From Streptomyces olindensis (GTDB taxonomy: Bacteria; Actinomycetota; Actinomycetes; Streptomycetales; Streptomycetaceae), in contig JJOH01000015.1 in NCBI GenBank assembly GCA_000696115.1, positions 62,001 through 126,000 of the forward strand: a DNA stretch of 64,000 nucleotides. Direction: 5' to 3'. Shown in pieces: positions 26,038 to 34,629 of the stretch (position 1 is its first letter; each line of letters opens with the position of its first letter). Made by a program: the position numbers and the translations under genes. Under the pieces are notes generated by a model, which worked only from the letters and a program-made list of their open reading frames with translations, was not told the origin of the DNA and searched no databases.

Positions 26038-27003
26038 GTGCGTTCGCAGATCTGGGTGAGCGATGTCGTCCGCGCCCTGGAGGTCGCGCGGACCGACGAG
26101 GACCGGGCCCGGGTCCTGGGGATGCTGGGGTTCGTGCCGGGTGCCGTACCGGTCACCGGCGGCCCCGCCGCGCCCTTCGCCGACCCCGAGAGGCCGCGGA
26201 CTCCGGTCGAGGCTGCCCGCCGGGAACGGCGTCCGGAGCCGGCTCCCGAGCCGCCCTCCCGTACCGCCGCGGAGGACGAGACCCGGAACGTCGACGAGAC
26301 GCAGGAACTGCCGCTGCTCAGGCCGGTCCGTGTCGAGCCCGTGCCCGCGCCCCGTGAACCGGTGCAACCCCTCGCGCGACCGACGGCCGAGCGCGCCCCG
26401 CTCCCCCATCTGCCGCTGTTCGTCCCCGGCTGGACCAGCGCCATCCTCCGGGCCATGGTCTCCAGGCGGGTGCCCGAGGGCGCGGTGGACATCCCCGCGC
26501 TCATCGACACCCTCGCCCATGGGTGCCCGATCGGACGACTGCCCCGCCTCCCCGTGCCCACGATGCGGTACGGAGTCCAGGTGCTGGTCGACCGGGGCCC
26601 CGGCATGCAGCCCTTCCGCCGTGACCAGAACGAACTGCTCGACCGCGTCCGCGCGGTGGTCGGCCCCTCGCTGGTCGAGGTGGGGTACTTCTCCGGCACC
26701 CCGCAGCGCGGCACGGGACCCGGCGCACGCTGGACCCGCACCGCCTACGTTCCCCCCGAGTCCGGCAGGCCCGTCCTGCTGCTGTCGGACCTCGGTCTGG
26801 GCGGACCGCCCGAGGACCCGCAGCGCGGCTCCCGCCCCGACTGGGAGCACTTCGTCGGTCTCGTCACCCGGGCGGGATGCGCCGTCGTCGCGCTCTCCCC
26901 GTACCCCCCGGGCCGCTGGCCGCGGTGGATGACGAACTTGCTGCCCCTGGTGAGCTGGGACCGCACCACCACCGCGAGCCGGGCCGCGGTGAGGCTGCCG
27001 TGA
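26038..27003 (+). CDS. vWA-like partner of MoxR with degenerate MIDAS
   Basis: 321 residues from GTG 26038, 4 bp after the MoxR stop. The first 40 residues are a small helical module. A Pro/Arg/Glu-rich linker follows (about 45-115). From about residue 175 the reading GVQVLVDRGPGMQPFRRDQN has the vWA first strand and metal loop, but D185-R-G-P-G replaces the usual DxSxS, so metal binding is doubtful. VLLLSDLGLGG and GCAVVALSPYPPGRWP are later strands. The gene ends by overlapping the CHAT gene start (GTGA). Such proteins link the ATPase to its client; identity is inferred from strand pattern and gene order. Confidence 0.65.
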   Translation: MRSQIWVSDVVRALEVARTDEDRARVLGMLGFVPGAVPVTGGPAAPFADPERPRTPVEAARRERRPEPAPEPPSRTAAEDETRNVDETQELPLLRPVRVEPVPAPREPVQPLARPTAERAPLPHLPLFVPGWTSAILRAMVSRRVPEGAVDIPALIDTLAHGCPIGRLPRLPVPTMRYGVQVLVDRGPGMQPFRRDQNELLDRVRAVVGPSLVEVGYFSGTPQRGTGPGARWTRTAYVPPESGRPVLLLSDLGLGGPPEDPQRGSRPDWEHFVGLVTRAGCAVVALSPYPPGRWPRWMTNLLPLVSWDRTTTASRAAVRLP

Positions 27004-30000
27004 CCGAACCACCGGAGACCCTGCCGCCCCCGCCGCCGGCCGGCGCGATCGAACTCGCCACGGCGCTGAGCATCGCGACCCGCATGGAACCCGAACTGAT
27101 CCGCGCGGTCAGGCTCCGGCTCCTGCCCCACCTGGACGTCGGTGCCGAGGCGGATCTCTGGTTCTGCGACTGGGTGGGCGCCCGCACGCCCGAGGCCATC
27201 GCGCTGATCCCGGAATGCCTGCCCTACCTGCGCGCCGCGCTCGTGGACAAGCTGGCGACCGAGCCGCGGTTCCGGGAGGTCATGGGCATCGTCACGGAGT
27301 TCCACCGCGGCCTGTCGCCCGCGCTGCTCCTCGAGGAGCAGATCACCTGGGACAGCCTGAGCGGTGACACGGAGAGCGCGACCGAGAACCTCAACCGCGC
27401 CCTGCACGCCCTGGTGCGGGAGAACCGGTCCGGCCTGGCCGGCTGGTTCGCGGAGGCATCGCGGCGACTGCCCTCGGAGACCCTCTCGACGACCACCGCG
27501 TGGAGCTTCGCCAACGCGGCCCGCACGCACGTTCCGTCCCTCGCCCCCGGCACGGCGCCCGAACTCACCCTGGACACCGTGTCGTCCATCGCCTCGGTCC
27601 TCGGGGAAGCCCCGCTCGGCGTTCTGCGCGCCGGGGAGGCGCTGCTGCTGGGGAAGGTCCGCGGGGAGGACGCGGCGGCCGTGCTCGTCCCCGACACCTC
27701 GCCACGGGTGGTCAAGGTCACCGCGGGCGACACCGTCCGCACAGTGCGGGTCGACGCGGCCGAGGTCGTCCGCGTCGTCGTGGGGACCGGACCCGTCAGT
27801 CTGCGCACCGGTGCGGGTCACGTCTACGTCATCGACGGACCGCTACCCGTCGCGCCGCAACCGGACGCGTCCCCGTACGAAGAGCTGAGCGACCTGATCG
27901 GGCCCGAGGTGGATCCCGGGCTGGTCCCACGGCTGACCCAGGCGATCCGGCACCTGCTGGACGAATCCCGCCGGACCGACGACACGGTGGCTCTCCGCAG
28001 GGCGCTCACGCTCACGCAGCGCGCCCTCGACGCCGGGTACGAGCCGCGGGACTTCCCCGAACTCGGCTGCGAGGCCGCGGAGGCGCTGTATCTCCACGGG
28101 GTGCGGCTCGGCTCGCGAAAGTCACTCGAACAAACCGTCCGCGTCGCCCAGCACGTCACCGGCGTCCCCGCCCCGGAGCTGAGCGTGCGGGCCGGTGCCC
28201 TCCTCGGCGCCGCCCAGCGCGAGATCTTCTGCCACACGGCGGACCTGTCCCACCTGCACAGGTCCGTGGACACGCTCGAGACGTGGACGAACCGGCTGCT
28301 GAGCGGCCCCGTCCCCGTCGGACGGCTCGTCTCGGAGCTTCTCGACACCTACGTGCTGCTCCATGAGATCCAGCCGCGTCAGGACTCGTTGCGACGGGCT
28401 CTGGATCTCGCGGGTGCGGCGCTCGAGTCACCTGCCGACCAGGAGGCTGCCGCCCCGGCGCTCGCTCGGGTCCTCGTCGCTCGATACAAGGCGGAAGGTG
28501 GTCCGGACGACCTCGACCAGGCCGAGTTCTTGGCGGAGACCGTTTCGGCCCGCCGGGAATCCCGATCCGTACAGGCCGAGGCAGCGGCCGTGCTCGCGTC
28601 GGTGCACATGGCCCGGTTCTGGAGGGACGGTTCGCCGGCAGCTCTCGAGACGGCGCTGAGGCAGTGCCGCTCGGCCGCGAGGATCTGTCCCGGGAGCGAC
28701 AGGCTGCTCCGTGCCCGGCTGCGCCACGCTCTGAGCGACATCCTGCGGGTGCGCGCCGCCGTACTGTCCGAGCACAAGGATCTCGACGAGGCGGTCCGGC
28801 TCGCCGAATGGGCGGGCAAGACCCTGCCGGGCAGGTCCGTGTGGAGGATGGCGGCGCTCCTCGACCTGAACCGATGCCTGCTCGACCGCTTCCGCCGGAC
28901 CGGGTCCGTGTCCGACCTCGACCTCGCCGTCAACGCCTCCCGCGAAGTCGTCTCCCACTCCCGGAATCACCCGGACCTGCCCTATCGGCACACGGCACTC
29001 GTGCAGGAAGGCGAATGCCTCATCCTGAGGTACAAGGCGACCGAGGACAGTCCCGCACTGGGCCAGGCCGTCGACAGCCTCAGATCGGCCAGGGAATTCA
29101 TCCTCGCGCAGGGCTACGCCTGGAGCGTCGCCTACGCCTCCGCCCTGCTGGAGCTGTACACACTCGACCCCTCGCCGGCCGAGGTCGCGAGCGCCCTGGC
29201 GGAGCTGGACTCGCTGATGGTCCACGACGACGACCTGGACCCCCGGTTCACGAGCCCGGAGTCGGCGCCCATCGTTCTGGCCCAGGCCGCGCTCGTCTCC
29301 GTCCTGCCGAACCCGGCGTCCGCCGCCCTCGACCGAGCGGCCGAGAAGGCGCAACACGTCGCCCTCAGAGGAGGCGTCCCGCCGTTGCTCCGTCTGCGGG
29401 CCGGACTCGTCTGGGGAAACCTGGCGATACGCCAGAACCGGTCGGCGGACGTCGTACTGGGCTACGAGACCGTCGCGGCTCTGGTCCCCCTGGTGCTGCT
29501 GACGTCCGGCCCGGAACACGCGGACCTCCTCAGGAGCTGGGAGAAGTTGAGCAGGGAGGCCGCCGCCCATGCGATCGAGCTGGGGACGCCGGAACGCGCA
29601 CTGGAGTTCCTGGAGCAGCGCAGCGTTCTCCAGGCGGCCTGGCGTCAGGGCTCCTTCGCGGAGGTGAACCGGCTGCGGGAGGCCGCGCCGGATCTCGTCG
29701 CGCAACTCCGTCAGTGGTGGGCGTTCCTCCACCTCGTGCCGACATCGCTCGCATCGTGGGCCCGTCGGCCACAGGGCTCGGTTGCGGCCCGGCTGGACCA
29801 GCTCGTCGCAGCAGTACGTGCCCTTCCCGATTTCGACCACTTCCTCGCCTCCATGCCGACCCGACAGCTGGTGGCGGCCGCGAGCGAAGGTCCCGTCGTC
29901 GTGCTCAACGCCGCCGCCCACCGCTGCGACGCCCTGCTCGTGACCCGCCAGGGCGTGTCGGTGCTCCCGCTGGCCGGCGTAAGCCTGGTCCAGCTCTCGG

Positions 30001-30938
30001 ACAACTCGCTCAGATACCGGCTGGCCACGGGCTACGACCGTCGGCAGACGGATGCACCTGAGGCGTGGTCCGTACTCGACTGGCTGCGAAGAAGAGTGGT
30101 GGAACCAGTCCTCTCCGCTCTCGGGATGGCCCTTCCCCCCGGCCCCGGCCTGCCGGACTCCGCCGCAGCGGGTGCCCCGGAGTCCCTTCCACGCATGTGG
30201 TGGTGTCCTACCGACCCGTTCGCGGTGCTGCCCCTCCACCTGGCGGGGCGGCGGCGGGACAACGCCCTGCATTACGCGGTGCATTCCTACACGTCGAGCC
30301 TCCAGGCGCTGACGGCCGCACGCCACCGCGAGAGGCACGCGGTAGGCAGTCCTCTACAGGCTCCCGTCCAGCCGATGCTGCTGGTCCTCGCGGACGACGA
30401 CCTGCCGCACGGGAACAGGGAGATCGAAGCCATCGGTCGGGCTGTCCTGGACACACAGGTCCTACGAGGCGAGCGGGCCACGGGGGCGAACGTCGCGGCA
30501 CGACTCGGCAAGCACCCCTGCTTCCACTTCGTCGGCCGTGCGGGTCTCCACAAGGGTGTCCCACACCTGCGGTTCGGCGCCGAGGGCGCACTCGACCAGC
30601 CGCGTCTCGGTCTGCGTCCCGGCCTCGGCGGACCACTGGCCTACCTCTCGGTCCGCGAGACGGAAGGCAGCGACCTGGTCTTCGAGAACGACGGATGGGC
30701 CTTGGCGACGTGCTTCCAGGCGGCCGGTTTCGACCATGTGATCGGGCTGCCGGTGTGGGGAACGGACCGGGCCGCCGCGGACCTCGCCCAGGCCGTGTAC
30801 GACCGGTTGCTGGCTCCGGACGGCCTGCTTCACCCGGAGCGTTCGGCTCACGCCCTGCATCACGTCCTGCGGCAGGCCCTCGCGGAATCCCCCGACCGCG
30901 CGCTCCTCTTCGCCGCAGTCGTTCATCTCGGGCCCTGA
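27000..30938 (+). CDS. Large VMAP-like protein: N-terminal helical module, TPR-like repeats, C-terminal CHAT domain with lost catalytic pair
   Basis: 1312 residues from GTG 27000, overlapping the vWA stop. The N-terminus (about 12-130) contains EADLWFCDWVGARTPEAIAL, a pattern seen in Streptomyces proteins linked to MoxR/vWA systems. Residues about 300-900 are helical repeats resembling TPRs (for example ALRQCRSAARICPGSDRLLR). The C-terminus (about 1000-1312) is a CHAT (caspase-like) domain. The expected HFxGHG motif reads HFVGRAG (R1180) and the LSAC motif reads LSVR (R1219), so both the catalytic His and Cys are Arg. It would therefore be a non-cleaving scaffold or sensor. WALATCFQAAGFDHVIGLPV confirms the fold. 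Confidence 0.75.
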   Translation: MTEPPETLPPPPPAGAIELATALSIATRMEPELIRAVRLRLLPHLDVGAEADLWFCDWVGARTPEAIALIPECLPYLRAALVDKLATEPRFREVMGIVTEFHRGLSPALLLEEQITWDSLSGDTESATENLNRALHALVRENRSGLAGWFAEASRRLPSETLSTTTAWSFANAARTHVPSLAPGTAPELTLDTVSSIASVLGEAPLGVLRAGEALLLGKVRGEDAAAVLVPDTSPRVVKVTAGDTVRTVRVDAAEVVRVVVGTGPVSLRTGAGHVYVIDGPLPVAPQPDASPYEELSDLIGPEVDPGLVPRLTQAIRHLLDESRRTDDTVALRRALTLTQRALDAGYEPRDFPELGCEAAEALYLHGVRLGSRKSLEQTVRVAQHVTGVPAPELSVRAGALLGAAQREIFCHTADLSHLHRSVDTLETWTNRLLSGPVPVGRLVSELLDTYVLLHEIQPRQDSLRRALDLAGAALESPADQEAAAPALARVLVARYKAEGGPDDLDQAEFLAETVSARRESRSVQAEAAAVLASVHMARFWRDGSPAALETALRQCRSAARICPGSDRLLRARLRHALSDILRVRAAVLSEHKDLDEAVRLAEWAGKTLPGRSVWRMAALLDLNRCLLDRFRRTGSVSDLDLAVNASREVVSHSRNHPDLPYRHTALVQEGECLILRYKATEDSPALGQAVDSLRSAREFILAQGYAWSVAYASALLELYTLDPSPAEVASALAELDSLMVHDDDLDPRFTSPESAPIVLAQAALVSVLPNPASAALDRAAEKAQHVALRGGVPPLLRLRAGLVWGNLAIRQNRSADVVLGYETVAALVPLVLLTSGPEHADLLRSWEKLSREAAAHAIELGTPERALEFLEQRSVLQAAWRQGSFAEVNRLREAAPDLVAQLRQWWAFLHLVPTSLASWARRPQGSVAARLDQLVAAVRALPDFDHFLASMPTRQLVAAASEGPVVVLNAAAHRCDALLVTRQGVSVLPLAGVSLVQLSDNSLRYRLATGYDRRQTDAPEAWSVLDWLRRRVVEPVLSALGMALPPGPGLPDSAAAGAPESLPRMWWCPTDPFAVLPLHLAGRRRDNALHYAVHSYTSSLQALTAARHRERHAVGSPLQAPVQPMLLVLADDDLPHGNREIEAIGRAVLDTQVLRGERATGANVAARLGKHPCFHFVGRAGLHKGVPHLRFGAEGALDQPRLGLRPGLGGPLAYLSVRETEGSDLVFENDGWALATCFQAAGFDHVIGLPVWGTDRAAADLAQAVYDRLLAPDGLLHPERSAHALHHVLRQALAESPDRALLFAAVVHLGP

Positions 30939-31354
30939 TCCCTCGGCGGGCGGGAACGCGCCACCGTATGGACCAGCCACCCCGCCCCCGCACCCACCGC
31001 ATACCAGAACAGGTCAGGCGCGTTGAAGGTGGACCCGAGTACGAGGCGGGCGAGGGTGCTGTGCGCGGAGAGTTCCGCCGGCACCTGGGTGAGTTGCAGG
31101 AACTCGACGGCCCAGCTGACGGCCAGGGCGCATCCGGCGGCCGGCAGGGGCCTCAGCCGTGGGGCCGCCAGGACGACGAGGGTGAGGATCAGGACGGTGT
31201 ACAGCGCGTCTCCGCCGTACTTGGCCAGGTCCCCCGCCGCGACGGCCCTGAGTCCCAGCCCCGCGCCGACCGTCACGACCGCGGCCCCGGCCGCCGCCAG
31301 GCGGGTCCGGGCCGGATCGGCGGCGCCGCAGCGGGTTTCGGCGATGCGAGTCAC
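30923..31354 (-). CDS. DUF2809 membrane protein
   Basis: 143 residues from GTG 31354. There are four hydrophobic segments. The family motif VSWAVEFLQLTQVPAELSAH and the tail STFNAPDLFWYAVGAGAG identify DUF2809. Function is unknown; the family is small and usually solitary. The stop lies 16 bp inside the 3' end of the convergent CHAT gene. Starts further upstream give Arg/His-rich residues without membrane character and are rejected. Confidence 0.8.
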   Translation of the reverse strand: MTRIAETRCGAADPARTRLAAAGAAVVTVGAGLGLRAVAAGDLAKYGGDALYTVLILTLVVLAAPRLRPLPAAGCALAVSWAVEFLQLTQVPAELSAHSTLARLVLGSTFNAPDLFWYAVGAGAGWLVHTVARSRPPRDQGPR

Positions 31355-31797
31355 CCGGTCATGGTGCCTCACCGCCCTGACCGTGTTCGCCGTCTTCAGT
31401 GCCTTCAGTACGTTCGCTGCGATGTGACCTTCCTCGCGGCAGCGGGGTCCCCGCCCGTCCGGCGCCCTGCCGCCCGACGACACCCGCCGCAGTGGCACAT
31501 CCACCGTCGAGGGAGGTCACAGCGCTGCGGACGAAGACGCCCGGCCAGAAAACCGTGCCCCCGGGACGAAATATCTGTGCTCGCGAAATGAGAAATAAGG
31601 GCAGGGCGCGCCGAGTATTCCCCGCCGACGGGACGGATCGAAATTCATGGACCGCACACGGCCGATCGCACCGTGCTACTGTCGGTGTCAGTTGCAGGTG
31701 TGGTTGCCAGAGGGTTCATTTCCGACGGGTTAATCATCACGGCGACACGGAATTCACACAGGGTGGATTCCTGACACCGTCTCCGAAGGAGAATGAA
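31355..31797. other. Intergenic region with long leader of the cold-shock gene
   Basis: 443 bp without a gene. The part from about 31500 is AT-rich for this genome. TGCTACTGT (31674-31682) is an extended -10-like box that would give a leader of roughly 110 nt before the cold-shock start, as in csp genes where the leader folds with temperature. No clear -35 element is seen. Confidence 0.35.
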
Positions 31798-32001
31798 ATG
31801 GCTACCGGTACCGTGAAGTGGTTCAACGCGGAAAAGGGCTTCGGCTTCATCGAGCAGGACGGCGGCGGCGCCGACGTCTTCGCCCACTACTCGAACATCG
31901 CCACCCAGGGCTTCCGCGAGCTGCTGGAAGGCCAGAAGGTGTCGTTCGACATCGCGCAGGGCCAGAAGGGCCCGACGGCCGAGAACATCGTCCCCGCCTG
32001 A
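31798..32001 (+). CDS. Cold-shock protein (CspA family)
   Basis: 67 residues from ATG 31798, with AAGGAG 8-9 nt upstream. It is a single cold-shock domain with both RNA-binding motifs: KGFGFIEQ (RNP1) and DVFAHYSNI (RNP2). It binds single-stranded RNA and DNA and melts mRNA secondary structure. Length and sequence are typical of Streptomyces CspA-type proteins (ATGTVKWFNAEKGFGF). A strong terminator follows, then a DEAD-box helicase, a common cold-adaptation pairing. Confidence 0.95.
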   Translation: MATGTVKWFNAEKGFGFIEQDGGGADVFAHYSNIATQGFRELLEGQKVSFDIAQGQKGPTAENIVPA

Positions 32002-32025
32002 CATCGGCGCTGACGCATACTTCGC

Positions 32026-32062
32026 AGCTGGGGCCCGCACCTCTGGGGTGCGGGCCCCAGCT
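32026..32062 (+). terminator. Intrinsic terminator after the cold-shock gene
   Basis: A 16-bp perfect stem (32026-32041 with 32047-32062) and a 5-nt loop, very GC-rich, followed by a short T run (CTTTT, 32068-32072). Confidence 0.8.
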
Positions 32063-32189
32063 CGCTGCTTTTCGGGGCGCGAGCCGTGAAGGCTCCCCCC
32101 ACCTCTACTCCGGCTCGTATCGAGATTCTCGGCGCCGCTCATCCGCTGCGGGAATTCCTTGCCACGTGCCTCATCAAGGAAGGTCCCGC

Positions 32190-33653
32190 ATGAAGCGCGC
32201 CCACACATCCCGCACCTATGACCGCTCCGCCGGTCCCCGCCGCTCCAAGGGCTACGGAAATCGACCGGCCCGACGGGCCGCCGTACAGGGCGAGTTCGCA
32301 CCGCCCGAGACGATCACGCCCGCGCTGCCCGCCGTCGAGTCGTTCGCCGATCTCGGCATGCCCGCGGCACTGCTCGCCACGCTCGGCCGCGAAGGCGTGA
32401 CCGTGCCGTTCCCGATCCAGGCCGCGACCCTGCCGAACTCCCTGGCCGGCCGTGACGTCCTCGGACGTGGCCGCACCGGTTCGGGCAAGACCCTGGCCTT
32501 CGGCCTCGCCGCGCTGGCCCGTACGGCGGGACGGCGCGCCGAGCCGCGGCAGCCGCTCGCCCTGGTGCTCGTCCCCACCCGCGAGCTCGCCCAGCAGGTC
32601 ACGGACGCCCTCACGCCGTACGCCCGTTCCGTGAGCCTGCGGCTGGCCACCGTCGTGGGCGGCATGTCCCTCGGCAGGCAGGCCGGTGCGCTGCGCACCG
32701 GGGCCGAGGTGGTCGTCGCGACGCCGGGGCGGCTCAAGGACCTCATCGACCGGGGCGACTGCCGGCTGGACGACGTCGCCATCACGGTCCTCGACGAGGC
32801 CGACCAGATGGCCGACATGGGCTTCATGCCCCAGGTCACGGCCCTGCTCGACCAGGTGCGGCCGGACGGGCAGCGGATGCTGTTCTCGGCCACCCTCGAC
32901 CGCAACGTCGACCGGCTGGTCCGCACATACTTGCACGACCCGGTCGTGCACTCGGTCGATCCGTCCGCGGGCGCGGTCACCACGATGGAGCACCACGTCC
33001 TCCATGTGCACGACGCGGACAAACACCGGACGACCACCGAGATCGCCGCGCGGGACGGCCGGGTGATCATGTTCCTGGACACCAAGCACGCCGTGGACCG
33101 GCTGACCAAGCACCTGCTGAGCAGCGGTGTCCGCGCCGCGGCGCTGCACGGCGGCAAGTCCCAGCCGCAGCGCACCCGGACCCTGGCCCAGTTCAAGACC
33201 GGGCATGTGACGGTCCTGGTGGCGACCAACGTCGCGGCACGCGGCATCCACGTCGACCACCTCGACCTGGTCGTCAACGTGGACCCCCCGAGCGACCACA
33301 AGGACTACCTGCACCGCGGCGGCCGGACGGCCCGCGCCGGCGAGTCCGGCAGCGTCGTCACCCTGGTGACCCCCCACCAGCGTCGCGGCATGACCCGGCT
33401 GATGGCCGCGGCGGGCATCAGCCCGCAGGTCGCCCAGGTGCGTTCGGGCGAGGCGGAACTGAGCCGCATCACCGGCGCCCAGGCCCCGTCCGGCATCCCG
33501 GTCGTCGTCACCGCGCCGGAAGCGGAACGCCCCCGCGGTGCTTCCTCGTCCCGGCCGCGTCGTGGTCGGCGCGGCCACGGCCGACCCGGCGGCGAGGCGG
33601 CGCGCCCCAGGGCACAGCGGCGGACCGGCTTCGGCTCGGCCGCCTGGAACTGA
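32190..33653 (+). CDS. DEAD-box RNA helicase
   Basis: 487 residues from ATG 32190, with AAGGAAGG upstream. The Q motif (FPIQAATLP), motif I (GRTGSGKT), Ia (PTRELAQQ), II (LDEADQM, the DEAD box), III (FSATLD), V (VATNVAARGIHVDHL) and VI (HRGGRTARAG) are all present and in order. The N-terminal 30 and C-terminal 60 residues are Arg/Gly-rich and should bind RNA. It unwinds RNA duplexes with ATP, probably aiding ribosome assembly or mRNA turnover in the cold, as its cold-shock neighbour suggests. A 100-nt leader separates it from the upstream terminator, so it likely has its own promoter. Confidence 0.94.
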   Translation: MKRAHTSRTYDRSAGPRRSKGYGNRPARRAAVQGEFAPPETITPALPAVESFADLGMPAALLATLGREGVTVPFPIQAATLPNSLAGRDVLGRGRTGSGKTLAFGLAALARTAGRRAEPRQPLALVLVPTRELAQQVTDALTPYARSVSLRLATVVGGMSLGRQAGALRTGAEVVVATPGRLKDLIDRGDCRLDDVAITVLDEADQMADMGFMPQVTALLDQVRPDGQRMLFSATLDRNVDRLVRTYLHDPVVHSVDPSAGAVTTMEHHVLHVHDADKHRTTTEIAARDGRVIMFLDTKHAVDRLTKHLLSSGVRAAALHGGKSQPQRTRTLAQFKTGHVTVLVATNVAARGIHVDHLDLVVNVDPPSDHKDYLHRGGRTARAGESGSVVTLVTPHQRRGMTRLMAAAGISPQVAQVRSGEAELSRITGAQAPSGIPVVVTAPEAERPRGASSSRPRRGRRGHGRPGGEAARPRAQRRTGFGSAAWN

Positions 33654-33678
33654 TCCGCGGCCTCACCTTCCACCGGCC

Positions 33679-33720
33679 CGACGAGGGCCCTGCCGACGCG
33701 CGTCGGCAGGGCCCTCGTCG
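33679..33720. terminator. Terminator: 42-bp perfect palindrome
   Basis: Arms 33679-33699 and 33700-33720 are exact complements (core CGACGCGCGTCG). It lies 26 bp after the helicase stop. It lacks a T run but is stable enough to stop transcription, as is common in Streptomyces. Confidence 0.75.
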
Positions 33721-34106
33721 TCATGTCGCCGCCTTGCCACCGAGGGGATGCCGACGGAACCCTGCGATCCTCGGATCCCAAAATCTATCTTTGTCAGAGT
33801 AGACATTGCCTTCTGAGGCAGTTAGCATTTTTCCCGTTGACACAGTCAAGGAAGAACGGAGGAGCAGACGCCATCAGGATCGCCCGGCCCGGGACGCTCT
33901 CGGTCCGGGTACCGCAAGACCCCGGATTGGATGGTGGTCCCCGGTCACGCAGCCGCGATCCCCGCACCCCTCCCCTCACCGGGCCGGGTAGCGGAAACAG
34001 AAGGTCGGCCGAGCATCACAGGGCCGACAGATGGTGTTGAATTTCCTTCGGGGCCCTGGTGCCGTACGGCACCAGGGCCCCTCGACGCGTTGCACTACGA
34101 GGTGAC
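33721..34106. other. Intergenic region before the MerR-like gene, with 15-bp hairpin
   Basis: 386 bp without a convincing gene. 33775-33870 is AT-rich and holds a TTGACA element (33836-33841) and a TGCCT-TCTG-AGGCA palindrome, likely regulatory. A perfect 15-bp hairpin (34050-34064 with 34067-34081, 2-nt centre) ends 25 nt before the MerR-like ATG. It may attenuate or terminate transcription from upstream. One frame has an AGGAG sequence at 33862-33866, but no good start codon, so no protein is called. Confidence 0.4.
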
Positions 34107-34457
34107 ATGGCAGCAGATACCCCGCTCAGCGATCGTCTGGACGACGACGACTACCCCGCGTACACCATGGGCCGGGCCGCCGAGATGCTCGGCACGACCC
34201 CCGGTTTCCTCCGTGCCATCGGCGAGGCCCGGCTGATCACTCCGCTGCGCTCGGAGGGCGGACACCGCCGTTACTCCCGCTACCAGCTGCGGATCGCCGC
34301 GCGGGCCCGCGAGCTCGTCGACCGGGGCACCCCGATCGAGGCCGCCTGCCGCATCGTCATCCTCGAGGACCAGCTCGAAGAGGCCCAGCGCCTCAACGCG
34401 GAGTACCGCCGCGCCGCGCAGGAGGCGTCCGGCGGTTCCGGTACCGGAGCGAGCTGA
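34107..34457 (+). CDS. Small MerR/BldC-type DNA-binding protein
   Basis: 116 residues from ATG 34107, with GAGGTGA upstream. A winged helix-turn-helix is visible: YTMGRAAEMLGTTPGFLRAI, then LITPLRSEGGHRRYSRYQLR, the MerR-type wing. A short coiled coil follows (residues 75-105). It lacks a long effector-binding domain, so it belongs with the small MerR-like regulators such as HspR or BldC. Targets unknown. A hairpin immediately upstream may regulate it. Confidence 0.85.
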   Translation: MAADTPLSDRLDDDDYPAYTMGRAAEMLGTTPGFLRAIGEARLITPLRSEGGHRRYSRYQLRIAARARELVDRGTPIEAACRIVILEDQLEEAQRLNAEYRRAAQEASGGSGTGAS

Positions 34458-34629
34458 TCACATCCCCTCCCCGGCCTATCGATCATGCACGCGGCAACTG
34501 CTACGATCCGGCCATTCACCTGGGGGGGTGTCTGAAAACGCCATGTCGAGCCGCGCGTCGTGACCCGCGGCTCACCGGCGCACGCACAAGCCTCTCCAAG
34601 TCCCCGCCCACTCCCCGGAGAGGTCCCGC

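Noticed and set aside
28428..30338. Minus-strand 636-residue frame within the CHAT gene
   Set aside because: No domain, and the plus strand carries continuous repeats and a CHAT fold.
33723..34040. Possible small proteins between the helicase and MerR-like genes
   Set aside because: An AGGAG sequence is present but there is no proper start codon or domain; treated as regulatory DNA.
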